A stretch of 64,000 nt of DNA from Apoderus coryli (GCA_911728435.2 OU452200.1:38641715-38705714); one strand, 5' to 3'. Shown: positions 1 through 10,369, counted from the stretch's first letter. The notes: generated by a model from the sequence alone, not told the origin. Numbers and translations are program-made.

Positions 1-1395
1 TGATTTTGAATTTTTGATAATTTTTCCTATTGTATTGTTGGTTTTAAAAGCTATTTTTATATTATGTTGGTTAAAAAATTTTGAAATATAGGAACAATTA
101 TGGCCTGAGTAGGTAATTAAGCCATAATTTTGGGGATCTTTTGGGCTTTGAGGGAAAACAGTGTTGATTATTTTTTTGTAATTAATTTTGTTTAGGATTT
201 TTTCTACTATTGTCGATTGATAACCATTGTTTACTGCTATTTGTTTAATTATATTAAGTTCTTTCTTGAAGTTAACTTTATTTAATGGAATATTAACAAG
301 TCTATGGATCATACTGTGGAATGCGGCTAGTTTATGTTGGATAGGATGATTAGATGTATTATGTATAATTGTGTCTGTATGTGTAGGTTTATGAAAAATC
401 GAAAACGAGTGTCTATTACTTACTTTAGTGATTGTTAAATCAAGAAAATTGATAGAGTTGTTCATTTCTTGTTCTATTGTAAATTTTATGTTAGGGTGCT
501 GATTGTTGATAAATTCAAAAAACTGGGTAAGTTGTCTATCAGTTCCTACAAAACAAGCAAGTACATCATCTACGTATCTATACCAATAGAGAAAGTTCTT
601 AAAGAGAGGGTGTTGTTCTATTTTAAGTCCAAGATTGTTCATAAAAATTTCTGCTAATAGGGGACTCAAAGGATTGCCCATTATCAAACCATTGGTACTG
701 CTGTAAATGTTTTGGTTGAATTCAAAATAATATTGGTTTAAGCATGTTTCTAAGGCTGTTAAAATATCTTGTTTAACTATGCAATTAGTTTTATTGGAAT
801 TTAGTAGGTTTTCTATGAGAGGTGTAATTTCGTTTATAGGTACACTTGGAAAGAGGTTAGTGACATCAAATGATATAAGTTTAGCATTGCTAGGTAATGT
901 AATATTTTGTATTTTCCGAGATAATTCAAAAGAGTTTTTTATGGCATATTTAGGTGAAAATTTAGTGATATCTACGATAATATTTGTCAGTCTTTGAGAA
1001 ACTTTATATGAGGGAGACGTGTAGAATGAGACGACAGGTCTTACAGGACAACCATTTTTATGAAGCTTCAGAAGTGAATAAAGTTTTGGAGCTTGAGGGT
1101 TCATAATATTTAAGCTTCCGGAATCATAATCGTTAAACAGACTTTTACAATTGTTGATAATTGATTGTATTTGTTTATGAAATTTATTTGTAGGATCTTT
1201 CTGCAAAATCTTGTAACTGTCTGGATTTACAAATTCCTCAGTTTTCTTGATGTAATGAGTCTTTTCTATAGCTACTATTGTATTTCCTTTGTCAGCTTTT
1301 GTGAAGATTATATTATTCTTATTGGTTTTGTCTCTTAAATTTCTTAACAGTAACGATTCTTGTATGTTAATATTTAAAACTAAAGTTGTTTTATT
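1..1395 (-). CDS. Penelope-like element reverse transcriptase, partial, open to window edge
   Basis: On the minus strand a single frame is open from a TAA at 1398-1396 down to base 1, 465 codons without a stop. It carries the signature blocks of Penelope-like reverse transcriptases: KADKGNTIVAI near the start, YSLLKLHKNGCPVRPVVS, the motif A block SFDVTNLFPSVP, NGLIMGNPLSPLLAEIFM, the catalytic YRYVDDVLA at about 585-560, and FLDLTITKV. The N-terminal part is missing: the first in-frame ATG is near 1104, inside the conserved domain, and the frame runs into an inversion junction at about 1440. The GIY-YIG endonuclease expected after the RT would lie beyond base 1 and cannot be seen. The lack of any stop or frameshift suggests a young insertion. 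Family knowledge: these proteins copy element RNA at a nicked target. Whether this copy is expressed is unknown. Confidence 0.9.
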
Positions 1396-1445
1396 TTACG
1401 CAGTTATAAGTATTAATATTATTCGTTTGTATTTTTATATAAAAA

Positions 1446-1554
1446 CGATGGCCGGACAAGTAACAACTCCATTATATCCTATTGCCAACACAAGATGCGC
1501 ATCGTGTGTTGGCAATAGGATATAATGGAGTTGTTACTTCTTGTCCGGCCATCG
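1446..1554. repeat. Near-perfect palindrome, arms of about 53 bp, at Penelope-like inversion junction
   Basis: Bases 1446-1498 and 1499-1554 are reverse complements except for one substitution and a 3-base insertion (ACTTCTTG against ACTTG). The centre is GATGCGCATC with no loop. The right arm is also the start of the 337-bp direct repeat that follows. The same terminal sequence is therefore attached to the minus-strand RT on one side and to the plus-strand repeat on the other, which is the head-to-head arrangement often left by Penelope-like insertion. Confidence 0.9.
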
Positions 1555-1967
1555 TTTGTGAACTGTGTTTCACCCGGCATACTGCCTGTTCACGCTAGAT
1601 GTCACCAAAAACATCTCTCTCTCAATCAATTCTCGTGCTAGTATAAGCTCTTTGTAAATGTTGGAAATTTGGGTCACACTGCCTGCCGATCACCACTGAT
1701 GAGTCGTGGATCGACGAAACGGCCGTCTGGTGAAAGCATGGTAGTGTGAAACAAATTTCCAACATAACTTAAAGTCTTGTTGCTTTATATAACAAGCAAT
1801 TCTTAAATAAAGCCTCCCTGCTAGGGGATTCGGGCGCATCTTGTGTTGGCAATAGGATATAATGGAGTTGTTACTTCTTGTCCGGCCATCGTTTGTGAAC
1901 TGTGTTTGACTCGGCATACTGGCCTGTTCACGCTAGATGTCACCAAAAACATCTCTCTCTCTCTCAA
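1497..1967 (+). repeat. Penelope-type pseudo-LTR or retrozyme-like partial dimer, 337-bp period
   Basis: The segment starting GCGCATC at 1497 recurs at 1834, a spacing of 337 bp. Similarity holds for about 130 bp (1497-1630 against 1834-1967) with a few substitutions and an expanded CT run. The second copy then stops being similar. The full first unit contains a hammerhead ribozyme at 1690-1733 and a TTTATATAA TATA-like box near 1785. A tandem, partly duplicated unit with one self-cleaving motif matches the pseudo-LTR of Penelope-like elements, and also small animal retrozymes, which are tandem units of a few hundred bases with a type I hammerhead. The palindrome at its left edge ties it to the adjacent RT. 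Confidence 0.75.
1690..1733 (+). ncRNA. Hammerhead ribozyme, type I, complete core
   Basis: All elements are present in order: stem I 5' strand TCACCA (1690-1695), core CTGATGA (1696-1702), stem II GTCG / CGAC closing a 5-base loop (1703-1715), core GAAA (1716-1719), a very short stem III whose C-G pair closes the tetraloop GGCC (1720-1725), the cleavage triplet GTC ending at 1727, and the stem I 3' strand TGGTGA (1728-1733), fully complementary to TCACCA. The minimal stem III is the form known from Penelope-like elements and animal retrozymes, which often cleave best as dimers. Predicted cleavage is after C1727 of the plus-strand RNA. Confidence 0.85.
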
Positions 1968-2889
1968 TAAAAAATATACCTAATTTACGGGAATTTCTCT
2001 TCATATGGTAATTTATTTTAGTATACGAGTACTAAGACAAAATGTCGTATCTAACAAAAATCAATATTTTTTTTTAACTTGGCTTATTCTACTATTCAGG
2101 ATGAATCGTATGAGTTTATTTACATACAACTCCACATTTAGGTGCTAAAAAAAGGAATAATCATAAAATCATGTGGATGGCGTATCATATTTTACGACTT
2201 CCTGTCTTAGCAGGGCAGTGTAATACTGCCGAATTAGAAGTTTTTTAATTCCTAATAATACGATATAACCCTGTATTACTGAGAAAAAATAATGTTGTGG
2301 AATTAATAGATATGGATCAACAAAGTGGCAAAGTGAAGCCCGATTGAAAGAAGAAGAAGTGTTGTAAATGAGAAAAACTACGAGAAGGAAGCTTGCAATG
2401 AGAGTAACAACCGGTTAAAGGAAGATTGATAACCATTTATAAATGAAGTAGAAAAGTAAATTTTCGATTTTATTACATTTCCTTCTAAAATACGAGTTCC
2501 GAGTTCGTTTTATAAAATAAAATGCTATTACCAACTAGATAGATACACACACAGCAAAACATGATTCTATTTGTACCTTGAAAACTACTATATACTTCTA
2601 TATCTTCCCAGTTGTTTATTTTGCTGGCTGCAATTTTCTATGAGCAGAATAACAAAATAATCTAACCCACGTTACACATCTTCTCTACAGACAAAGTAAT
2701 ATTGTTTTCATGTATCTACCAGCAGAAGAATAACGAATAACACAAAACTTTATTTTCTCTTCATGGCCCTGGAATGGTTATAGGTAGGGTGACATGAGCG
2801 TAGCGCTTGGAAATATATTAAAACAGGATTAAGGCCTTCACAAAAACTGATATTTTTAAAGAGTTTTGCATGAAGGGGACGCGCATTCT
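1968..2889. other. AT-rich intronic sequence, no gene seen
   Basis: No long frame, splice-bordered conserved peptide or clear repeat boundary was found between the Penelope-type repeat and the Harbinger-like left terminus. Confidence 0.5.
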
Positions 2890-3480
2890 TAAGCCCATCG
2901 TCCACGGAGCGACTGGTTTCTGATGAAACTGTTTTAATACCGTAGTAACAAACTAGTTGGATACTCATTTCTCGTACACGTAGCTACGCAAACGAAAAAT
3001 ATCAGTATCCGATAATTTATTAAAAGGCGAAGTGCTACTTGTGGCTGGATTATGGATGATTTGGATGAGCTGGCTATTTTGTACTATTACAATCGGAGAT
3101 ATAGACGCAGAAGGAGGCAATTCTGGGTCCATCCCTACATAGAAAGAAATTTAAACTGCAGATTATTTGTAGCCGCCTCGGAATTGCAACTAGATGATGC
3201 AAAGTTTCATATGTTCTACGGCGGCGGCAGCAACAACAACAGCAATATATCTCGATAACGCAAGAATGTGAAATATCCAAACAAAATATCATTCGGCGAC
3301 CGACAGAGCCAGTCTCTTGGCGACTAATCACTTGCAAGTACTCTACCGATCCGTGACTGGTACTTCTGTGAACGAGATACAATTTGAATCAACGCGTAGG
3401 GACGCAAAAGAAACAGAGAAGTGACGAAAGTATTAAAACAGTCAACCCAAACCAGTCGCTTCGTGGACGACGGGGCTTAG
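2890..3480 (+). mobile_element. Harbinger-type deletion derivative with terminal inverted repeats
   Basis: Left end 2890-2935 (AAGCCCATCGTCCACGGAGC...) and right end 3436-3480 (...CGTGGACGACGGGGCTTA) are imperfect inverted repeats sharing the block CGTCCACG(G/A)AGCGACTGG. They enclose a frame matching the N-terminus of Harbinger/HARBI1-like transposases. At about 590 bp the unit is far too short for an autonomous element, so it is read as an internally deleted copy. The target duplication (TTA-like) is not exact. Confidence 0.6.
3052..3258 (+). pseudogene. Harbinger (PIF/HARBI1-like) transposase, N-terminal fragment
   Basis: The 68-codon frame begins with an acidic stretch, then an arginine-rich run (NRRYRRRRRQFWVHPYI), then NLNCRLFVAASEL and KFHMFY. 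This order is the characteristic N-terminus of Harbinger transposases and the HARBI1 family (an RxFWVHPY-type block followed by a (K/R)FxxFYRM block). After HMFY the frame becomes Gly/Ser/Asn repeats from a short CAG/CAA microsatellite, so the family block RMS is replaced. Eroded similarity resumes around 3285-3350 with stops. No DDE catalytic residues are present, and the copy cannot be functional. The frame lies centrally between inverted repeats typical of the superfamily. Confidence 0.7.
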
Positions 3481-3864
3481 TGTATCATTGAAAAACTTGG
3501 CGCTTGTAATCGCACTCAGTTCGCGCGTCCTAATTCCCTGGATATTTTGTAGTAGTAACTATCCATGTTATACAACAACAAAAACAATAAAATATTGCAT
3601 AGTAAAGATCAAACGAATTGATGAGGCAAGAATCGTGATAATCGACCAAGTGGCGACGCCAGAAAAAAAAAAGAGGAAAATCCAGTTGATGTAGAACAAT
3701 TATAAAACGGAACGAATCTCATGATTCAATTTATATTTCTGTAACAGAAAACTCATGCCTTTAAGAAACATTACAATGTCAGCTAGCTCGTGCATCTTCA
3801 ATTTGCGATCGTTCATAACCAATTTGTGATTTTTTTTTACTTTTTTTGGAATAACAGCTTTTGA
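3481..3864. other. Intergenic/intronic spacer, no feature supported
   Basis: A 68-codon frame at 3488-3694 has no recognisable domain and low-complexity lysine-rich ends. I treat it as chance. Confidence 0.5.
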
Positions 3865-4108
3865 CGTGGATTAACTCAGCAACAGTGCATGGATGAACTC
3901 AATTCAATTTTTGGCGATGAAGCTCCATCAATGACCAGTGTTTATCGATGGTATGGTGAATTCAATCGTGGTCGTAGTTCACTCCATGACGAATTTCGTG
4001 AAGCTCGTCCAAAATCAGTTGTTGTTCCGAAAACCATTGATGCTGTGCGCGAACTGATATTGCAAGATCGTCATGTGACCTATCAAGAGATTGAGACAAC
4101 CATCGATG
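3865..4108 (+). pseudogene. mariner transposase, N-terminal helix-turn-helix fragment
   Basis: In one frame RGLTQQQC precedes MDELNSIFGDEAPS, then SVYRWYGEFNRGRSSL, DEFREARPKSVVV and TIDAVRELILQDRHVTYQE. This is the paired-like DNA-binding region of mariner transposases, including the linker between the two HTH motifs. Similarity stops abruptly after IETTID at about 4108, and the rest of the frame to 4176 is unrelated, so the catalytic DDD domain is absent. The sequence before the first ATG (3889) is still in frame with the family, so the true start lay further upstream. It is a truncated, non-functional relic. Confidence 0.85.
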
Positions 4109-4365
4109 TATTAACTCTAAGAGAGAGATATCACATTTCATTCATAAATTATAGTTTGTTTGGGCGCAGACAATAACAAACAACTACATGGGAGGACGGG
4201 AGAAAAAACATCGGACTTTCTTGTCACTCCGGATGTTTCTTCCGCCGTTGCGGCAACGTCGCTGTTTTGATTTTGACAAGATGCTACATGGAAATATTAA
4301 TACCAGTGGCGTATCCCATAATAATGCTTTTACATTATATTTATTTATTTTATATAAAAAAAAGT

Positions 4366-4617
4366 TATATTTTAACTTTCTAGAAGTGAAAATAGCTTCT
4401 GTGCATTAAACAAGAATCTAGATAGATTTCATTTTTGTTATGTATTTCGGAGGACCGAAATTTTGTGTAAATTGTTATATTTCAATGTTACACGTAGGTA
4501 TTTAAGTTAAAAACTACGCATTGTTTGTCCTCAATACATAACAAAATTAAAATCTATCTAGATTCTTGTTGAATGTACAGAAGCCTATTTTCACTCCTAG
4601 AGAATTAAAATATAACT
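4366..4617. repeat. Inverted-repeat (foldback) element, arms of about 85 bp
   Basis: Bases 4366-4452 and 4533-4617 are reverse complements with scattered mismatches, sharing the 25-base core around CAAGAATCTAGATAGATTT. The loop of about 80 bp is non-coding. This has MITE-like structure; superfamily unknown. Confidence 0.75.
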
Positions 4618-4655
4618 CTTTTTGTCATCTTCTCTTGTAGACTTTAATTTAATGG

Positions 4656-4796
4656 TAGAGACACATAAGAAAAAATAAAATGTAAGAATTCTAACCAATC
4701 AGAATGAAGGCATATAAACAAATGCCGTACTTCATTCTGATTGGTTAGAATTCTTAAGTCTTATTCCGTAAATTTTAATTGTTCTTATGTGTCTTT
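4656..4796. repeat. Palindromic MITE with terminal AGACACATAAGAA
   Basis: The ends AGACACATAAGAA and TTCTTATGTGTCT are perfect inverted repeats, and the inner arms share AAGAATTCTAACCAATCAGA. The whole 141-bp unit folds into one hairpin. No coding capacity; superfamily unknown. Confidence 0.75.
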
Positions 4797-5623
4797 AGCA
4801 GCAGCTACGTGTTTTTTTTTTTGGATTACAATACGTAACAATCCAAATTAATAAAATAATCAATATTAAGAGAAAAAGTTTTTATTACTTAAATTACAGC
4901 ATATAATTACGTAACCTTTTTAAAATTAAGAAAATAATTAAATAATAGTTAGTATTAGGAAAAAAAGAGAATAGCTAGCTCAGAGCTTTGTCTGTAGCAA
5001 CATATCCTAAACTTTCACTTTACTGAAGTTTTACGTGTCGCTCGCTAAAGTCAGAGTTACTTTTAAAGTAGTCGTTACTTTAAGTAACGGTTATTTTGAA
5101 GTTGTAGTTACTTTAAGGGGTAGCAACTAGTTACTCCTGAAGTAGACGTTATACCTTATAAGTTACTAGTAACTCTGCAAATGTACAAGTTACTTTTGAA
5201 ATGTATTCAAGTTACAGTTACTTTGTCGTTCTGAGCATGTCAGCTTCTTCAGAGCAACGTTGATAAACTGAACGCATCTATTATGGAGAACCTAACTGTT
5301 AATATTTTGAAAATGGTAAAACGCATTGGCAATAACAGGACTACCTAACCAGATAAAGCATATACATTGGCAAGTCAAAAAATATAAACGACTTTTACAT
5401 TTACATAGGTAATTAAACAAAAATAAATCTAAACTATACAAGTGTATAAATAAAATACAAAAAGATGTATAATATAAAAGACAAGAAATACATATAATTA
5501 CAATATAGAGTAATAAGACAAACTCACACACTGGTTGAAATACTCATCGCAGATCGCAGCCTATACAGCAAGTCATGACACGTTAGAGCAAGCCACAACA
5601 TACTCCTATAACGTGTAGAACAT
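4797..5623. repeat. AT-rich spacer with a GTTACTTTAAGTAAC-type repetitive tract
   Basis: From about 5045 to 5235 the words AGTTACT, TTACTTT and AGTAAC recur many times in both orientations, giving a cryptically simple tract. The remainder is AT-rich and holds no supported gene. Confidence 0.5.
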
Positions 5624-6466
5624 ATTAATTGTGTTCTTGCCTACCGGTAGATTGTCAAACCATGTGTCACTTTCGGATTTCCAGAAACGATTTGGTCTCA
5701 AGAATAGGCGACTGGAAGTAATATTTTTCCGCCTTTTGGACATAAATAATTTATGGAATAACCGAACAGGGAATGCACTTTCGTTTGCAATATTTGGAAC
5801 AAGCCACTTACTCTTTGTACAACTTTTCGATCTTCCTTGGCATGTTTTACTGAATATTGGATTGTATTCAATTCTGTTGGTTGGCGTTCCATCATTATTT
5901 TTCTCAATCGTGAAATAATCTATAAGGCAATCAGCTGGTTCACCACCTCGCCAAGCTAACTTAACAGCTACAATATGGTATTTTTTTTTTTGTAAACCTT
6001 CTGGTGTACGTTCATCCTATAATCCAATGATTCTAGTTAAATCACTTGAACTCAAATTTGATGATCTGCATTTTCGTTTGTTTGGATCCTGCTGTAATAT
6101 TTTACGTTTTGCATTTCTTGCATCTCGCGCATTTTTGAGTAATATCACACTGGTAAACGGGTCGAATACAATTTTGAAGTCATTGAGGTATTTTTTCTGG
6201 AGCAGCCTACTCGTAGAATTCCAAATTGTTTTTACAGTTGCTTCTTTATATTCAGTTCCGTCAGCTTTTCTCATATTTACCGCATAATCTTTCAATATAT
6301 TAGCCAAATTATGCAAACTCGTTTCAGCATTCAGTTCGTATTCTTTGGTCGCACAAAACTCGAGAAATATTTTCCATACATATTTTTTTGATTTGATTGT
6401 ATTTTTTGGTATATTATTAGGTATAATATCATTATCGTTAGATGCAATACCAAATCTTCGCGACAT
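5624..6466 (-). pseudogene. Crypton-like tyrosine recombinase, copy 1, 3'-truncated
   Basis: The minus-strand ATG at 6466 opens a 149-codon frame (SRRFGIAS..., KYVWKIFLEFC, NLANILKDYAVNMRKADG) resembling the core-binding half of Crypton/DUF3504-type tyrosine recombinases. A TAA ends it near 6018. Homology continues in another frame with KLAWRGGEPADCLIDYFTIE, where the Arg is a candidate for the first catalytic residue of the recombinase, then KWLVPNIANES and SRLFLRPNRFWKSESD. It is nearly the same protein as the copy at 13378-14501, but stops being similar at 5624, just after NLPVGKNTIN, so the C-terminal His/Arg/Tyr part is lost. Assignment to Crypton rests on motif reading. A DIRS-like or domesticated recombinase is the alternative. 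Confidence 0.65.
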
Positions 6467-7578
6467 TTTTAGATATATGTAGAAATAAATTGAAAAAACA
6501 ACTCAATTTATGTGCGTTCCTTTAAATTTGCCGGTGTGTGTATATTGTTATTGGATTTACAATAAAAATGGCAAAAAAAGATGCTGTTGTACTCACTTAC
6601 TTTAAGATTTTGCTCCCAAACAATTTAGAAGCTGAGGAAATGTTTTATGTTGAAAAGTTCCCAATAAGCTGCAGTGAAAACGCTCGATATAAGATATACA
6701 AATGAATGTTTATTTATTTTCGCTTGGCAACACTGTCCAGTGCTTCCTTACATAATATATATTGTCTCCTCTTAAAAAATCTTACCGTCGCCGCTTATGT
6801 AGATAGTTATATGTATATAGGAAAGATAGATAGATAGTCAGATATAGATATAAGCAATTCTTGTCACGAACTTCGTCTCCCAAAGGTACCTATTTCTCTG
6901 TGCTTAACCGAGTTTGGCCTGCCAGCCATGGAATTGTAATGCTGTGTCGCAAATCTTATTTTAGATGATCCTAGTGTCGTCGTTTCTCTTTCGTTTCATT
7001 CCTATTCTATTTCGTTCTCTTTCTGCTTTTTTTTATTCAATATTTTCCCTGCGCTTTTTTTTTTTTTGTTGCCCTTCTCTTGACACCATATGGTGAATGG
7101 GTAGAGTGCCTTTTTATTCTGTACATTTAGCACGGTGGAACGTTGTTATTACGAGTGGTGTCCGACACAAAAGAATTGAAATTTTGAAAAGCAATAAATT
7201 TCGAATAAAGGTATAACATCACCTATTATTAGTTTTATACAGGAGGGGCTTCAAAAATAACGTAAACATGGGGACACATAAGAAGATACGCTAACGAGTA
7301 CGAATTATTCCAATTCAGACCGATACCACAGCGACAAAACTGATACACCCTATCACCACAATTTATCGGCTGTTGTAGGTGAGCAATGCCCCATTCGAAG
7401 TTGTCTTTTCGCATTCTCATGTCGTCGACGCTGCTCTTCGAAAAACTTGATGACCCTCGTAAATGGTCTGTCGGTCGTTAGTGATCTGCTCTAACCTCTT
7501 TAGCTGTCTTCCCCCGTCGGTATACGGATTACGTGTCCAGTCCATCACAGTTGGTGCATGACAATCATCGCTTCTACA
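6467..7578. other. Spacer with low-complexity tracts, no gene seen
   Basis: It contains a short (GATA)n tract at about 6815-6840, pyrimidine-rich stretches around 6980-7080 and no conserved frame. A 61-codon minus frame at 7235-7420 has no recognisable motif. Confidence 0.5.
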
Positions 7579-7745
7579 ATGTGTTCACGGATAGAGTTTG
7601 GAAGAGGAAAAACTTTTTTATTTGTAGATTTAGAAGAAAAAGTAATTCTTTATAAAAACGGCTGCTTGTGTCAAAACTACAATTTCTAGTACGAAATTTA
7701 CGATTACTATACAGGGTATATCAAAAATAACATTTTTAATGATTT
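7579..7745 (+). repeat. Dispersed repeat A (second copy at 34379)
   Basis: From CACGGATAGAGTTTGGAAGA to the block TACAGGGTATATCAAAAATAA it matches 34384-34525 closely, with a small insertion. The TACAGGGT word is a common mariner-type terminal sequence, so these may be pieces of a non-autonomous element. Confidence 0.7.
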
Positions 7746-8384
7746 TGATGCCTCCTCCAGGACGCTGAGATTTGTTCGTCTTTGAGGGTACTTTTCTAAT
7801 AATAATAGAAATAAAATTTCATACGAAAGAGGATACACGAAACAACGAAATAGGGAAGTCAGAAATTAATGTCCTTTGAAATTATTCCATACATAAGCAC
7901 CAACTTAAAATATCCGCGCCATATCTCTAATTTTTGATGAAATCCACTATGGGTTAAAAAAAATTCACCCGCCTATGTGTACCCTTTTTATATTTCTGTA
8001 AATTAACGACGCGTTTTCAAATAAAAGGCACATTATGAAGAGTGAGAAGAATATCATGTTGCTTGTAATTTCAACCCAATCTCTGAACTCCGGAGATTTT
8101 AAAATGAAAAAGTTCCGAGAATCATTTTTTTTTATTTGAGATGATTATAAAAAAAAATGTGTGTTTCCAACAATAATGCAAGGAAGCACTTTTAGTTAAA
8201 ATAAACAACAACGGCAAAACGCTTCCTGTTTTCCTTTTAACGCTATTTTGGTTTCACATAATATAAGAAATACAATACATACTACCATCGAATATTAACT
8301 ATAGACGAGAAGGTTCACTAGTCGCTGAAAACGGCATGGACTCGTCGCATTCCCAGCCACATTTCTGGCCCGCTAGTATATATA
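7746..8384. other. Spacer between dispersed repeats
   Basis: AT-rich; no conserved frame or repeat boundary recognised. Confidence 0.45.
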
Positions 8385-8472
8385 CTATAAGATACTAAAA
8401 CTATAAGCGTGGCGAATTGCTTTGTAGACATGAACATCAAACGTGCCGACACGAGGTGAAGTAACTGTCTAT
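8385..8472 (+). repeat. Dispersed repeat B, inverted relative to 34279-34378
   Basis: The block containing GCGAATTGCTTTGTAGACATG and GACACGAGGTGAAGTAACTG is the reverse complement of 34285-34375. Together with repeat A it suggests that both loci are pieces of one element family whose end is repeat B. Confidence 0.7.
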
Positions 8473-8876
8473 TTATTTTAACTGTGATACCACTAGTTAT
8501 GATTTATTCTATTTCTTATAATTCGAGAGATATCGAACATTTTCCTCTACAGCAAAGAACTTGGGTGTGGTTTTTGACTGTAATGTAACTCATCAGACAC
8601 ATCATGTTAGATTCTACCTTCTTACAATGCAACAGCGCAGGACTAGGTTGCTTTTTACACGCGGTTTTTTGTACAATGTACAGAAATATTTGAATGAATT
8701 TCATGAAAGTTTTTCGGGTCTTTTTGAGGCGGTCTTTCGTAAAGGTGATCGAAATGTTTTGCTAAACAATCAATTACTTTCTTCCTCATCTGTCCGTTAA
8801 TAATTTAGTATATACAGGCTGAGCCACCCTAGACCTATTAGGACTACATTTTAAAATAGATGCCACAGGGTGTTAC
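8473..8876. other. Spacer, no gene supported
   Basis: A 79-codon plus frame at 8561-8800 opens with LGVVFDCNV-like residues reminiscent of LINE tails, but nothing else in it matches, so no gene is called. Confidence 0.4.
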
Positions 8877-9008
8877 ATTATCCCGTTATATTAGTATTGT
8901 ATTTTTCTTGAACCTTGTTACAATTTTTTTATTTTTTTCTTTTATTGGGATTTAAGATTCTATTTTATAAGCGATTTTTTTGAAATATTTTTATTATGTG
9001 GTACAACG

Positions 9009-9032
9009 TTTCGGCTTATTCGCCTTCCTCAG
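9009..9032 (-). ncRNA. Hammerhead-like core, left arm
   Basis: On the minus strand CTGAGGA (9032-9026) fits the CUGANGA consensus, followed by a 3-bp stem GGC / GCC and GAAA (9012-9009). Flanking GTAC can pair as a 4-bp stem I, but stem III would have no loop, so activity is doubtful. Confidence 0.45.
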
Positions 9033-9147
9033 GTACATCTCTTTTCTTACCAACATCGCATGATTCTGTAGAATTTTTTTTTGCTGTATACCACTTTTAG
9101 TGGGTATTTTGTTTGAATGATTCAAACAAAAACCTGAGGAGATGTAC

Positions 9148-9171
9148 CTGAGGAAGGCGAATAAGCCGAAA
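9148..9171 (+). ncRNA. Hammerhead-like core, right arm
   Basis: Inverted copy of the left-arm core: CTGAGGA 9148-9154, stem GGC/GCC, GAAA 9168-9171. It has the same weakness in stem III. Confidence 0.45.
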
Positions 9172-9297
9172 CGTTGTACCATTGACATGAAATAAAAATA
9201 TTTCAAAAGGAAAAAAAAAAATCGCTTTAAAATAGAACCTTAAATCCCAATAAAAGAAAACAATAAAAAAATTATCCCGTTATTACGTTTTTTTTTT

Positions 9298-10201
9298 TAA
9301 TGGAACACGATTTTAGATCGATTTTTTGGGAATCAATTTTTTTCGAACCAAATAATCGATATTTTAATCGATTATTTTGAGAACGATCTTTTTAGAAACG
9401 ATTATTTTTTTACTAGAATCGTTTAAAAGATCGACAAAAGTGAAAACTATTTTACATTTTCATGGTCGTCGATATCCCGTTCAACTAATACCGAACTCTC
9501 TGAATTGGAGTTGACGACGGGCCCTACTTAATACTACAAACGCGGTATTGTCGAAAAGGTTTTCCGAAGTCCGAATCAGTTAGTACGCTTGCTATTTGTC
9601 TTAGACCAGAGACACGGTAATGTCTCTGTCTTAGACCCACCATTTAAGAGAATACATTTTCAAAAACCTCTTGCCTTTGAAATATTATCAACTGCAATAA
9701 ACTTACAAAAGTCTGAATCCGAAACCTACAAGTTTTGGAACATCGATTTTAAATTAGCTATTCAGACACAATACGATCCTGCCGAACTTGAAATCGGGGC
9801 GGTTATTTTCCAAAGCTGGAAACATTATGGATGAATCGAGGTACCGACAAAAAGGAGAAAGGCTTTCCAAACTGCTCTTTTTGAATTCTTTAGAAAAAGA
9901 AGACTGGAATTTATAATTAATATTTTTTTTATTTTTCAGAATATATTTTTATTTTCGTTACCCTGAGTGTTATTTTTCGTTTTTATTTTTTTACAATTTG
10001 TGTTGTTACTTATCCTTGGAAATGAGCAGTACAGTTAGGCTCATATGATATCCCAGTTCCCTACCGAATTTATTTTTAATTTTATTAGAGCAAGAATCGA
10101 TCTTTGTGAATCGATTCAAATTTGGTCCGATATTCTGAGAATCGATTTTTCTAGAACCGATTCGAATCGATTCAAAAATCGATTATTTTTCATCCCTATA
10201 G
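9298..10201 (+). mobile_element. hAT-like relic with AATCGATT-rich flanks
   Basis: Both flanks (9310-9440 and 10085-10190) are dense in ATCGATT words, like repeated subterminal transposase sites. The right end reads ATTATTTTTCATCCCTA, the complement of a TAGGGATG-type hAT terminus. A transposase fragment lies between. The left terminus was not located. Confidence 0.5.
9580..9834 (+). pseudogene. hAT transposase (ZBED-like) fragment
   Basis: The frame contains LDPPFKRIHFQKPLAF, close to the LDPRFK block that follows the catalytic region in hAT transposases of the ZBED4 kind, then a stretch rich in charged residues. The frame ends at 9834; a shifted frame may continue. It is a small internal piece without the catalytic triad or the C-terminal dimerisation domain. 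Confidence 0.55.
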
Positions 10202-10369
10202 GAAACAATATTAAGAAGGCCTTGTAGTGCAAAATATATTATTAATTGCAAACATTACACTATTACAACAAAATCGAAGAATCTATTTACATTTTGAAAA
10301 AAAAAAAATAACTTTGATGGTATTTTTTGAACCGTTAGAATGTTGGCTTTTTACTAGTGATATAATATA

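Larger units (their letters stand above)
8877..9283. mobile_element. Palindromic hammerhead-core element with 13-bp target duplication
   Basis: The unit 8890-9270 is flanked by the perfect duplication ATTATCCCGTTAT (8877-8889 and 9271-9283). Its two arms, roughly 8917-9045 and 9135-9270, are inverted copies. Each contains TACCTGAGGAAGGCGAATAA and GCCGAAACGTTGTACC, a hammerhead-like core, followed by an ATTTTTATTTC tail. The centre of about 90 bp is unrelated spacer. It resembles the palindrome at 20780-21261 in size, arrangement and duplication length but not in sequence. No protein is encoded, so mobilisation would need a Penelope-like or other RT in trans. Confidence 0.8.

Noticed and set aside
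8561..8800. Frame starting like a LINE tail (LGVVFD-type residues)
   Set aside because: Only a few residues match and nothing downstream supports a LINE.
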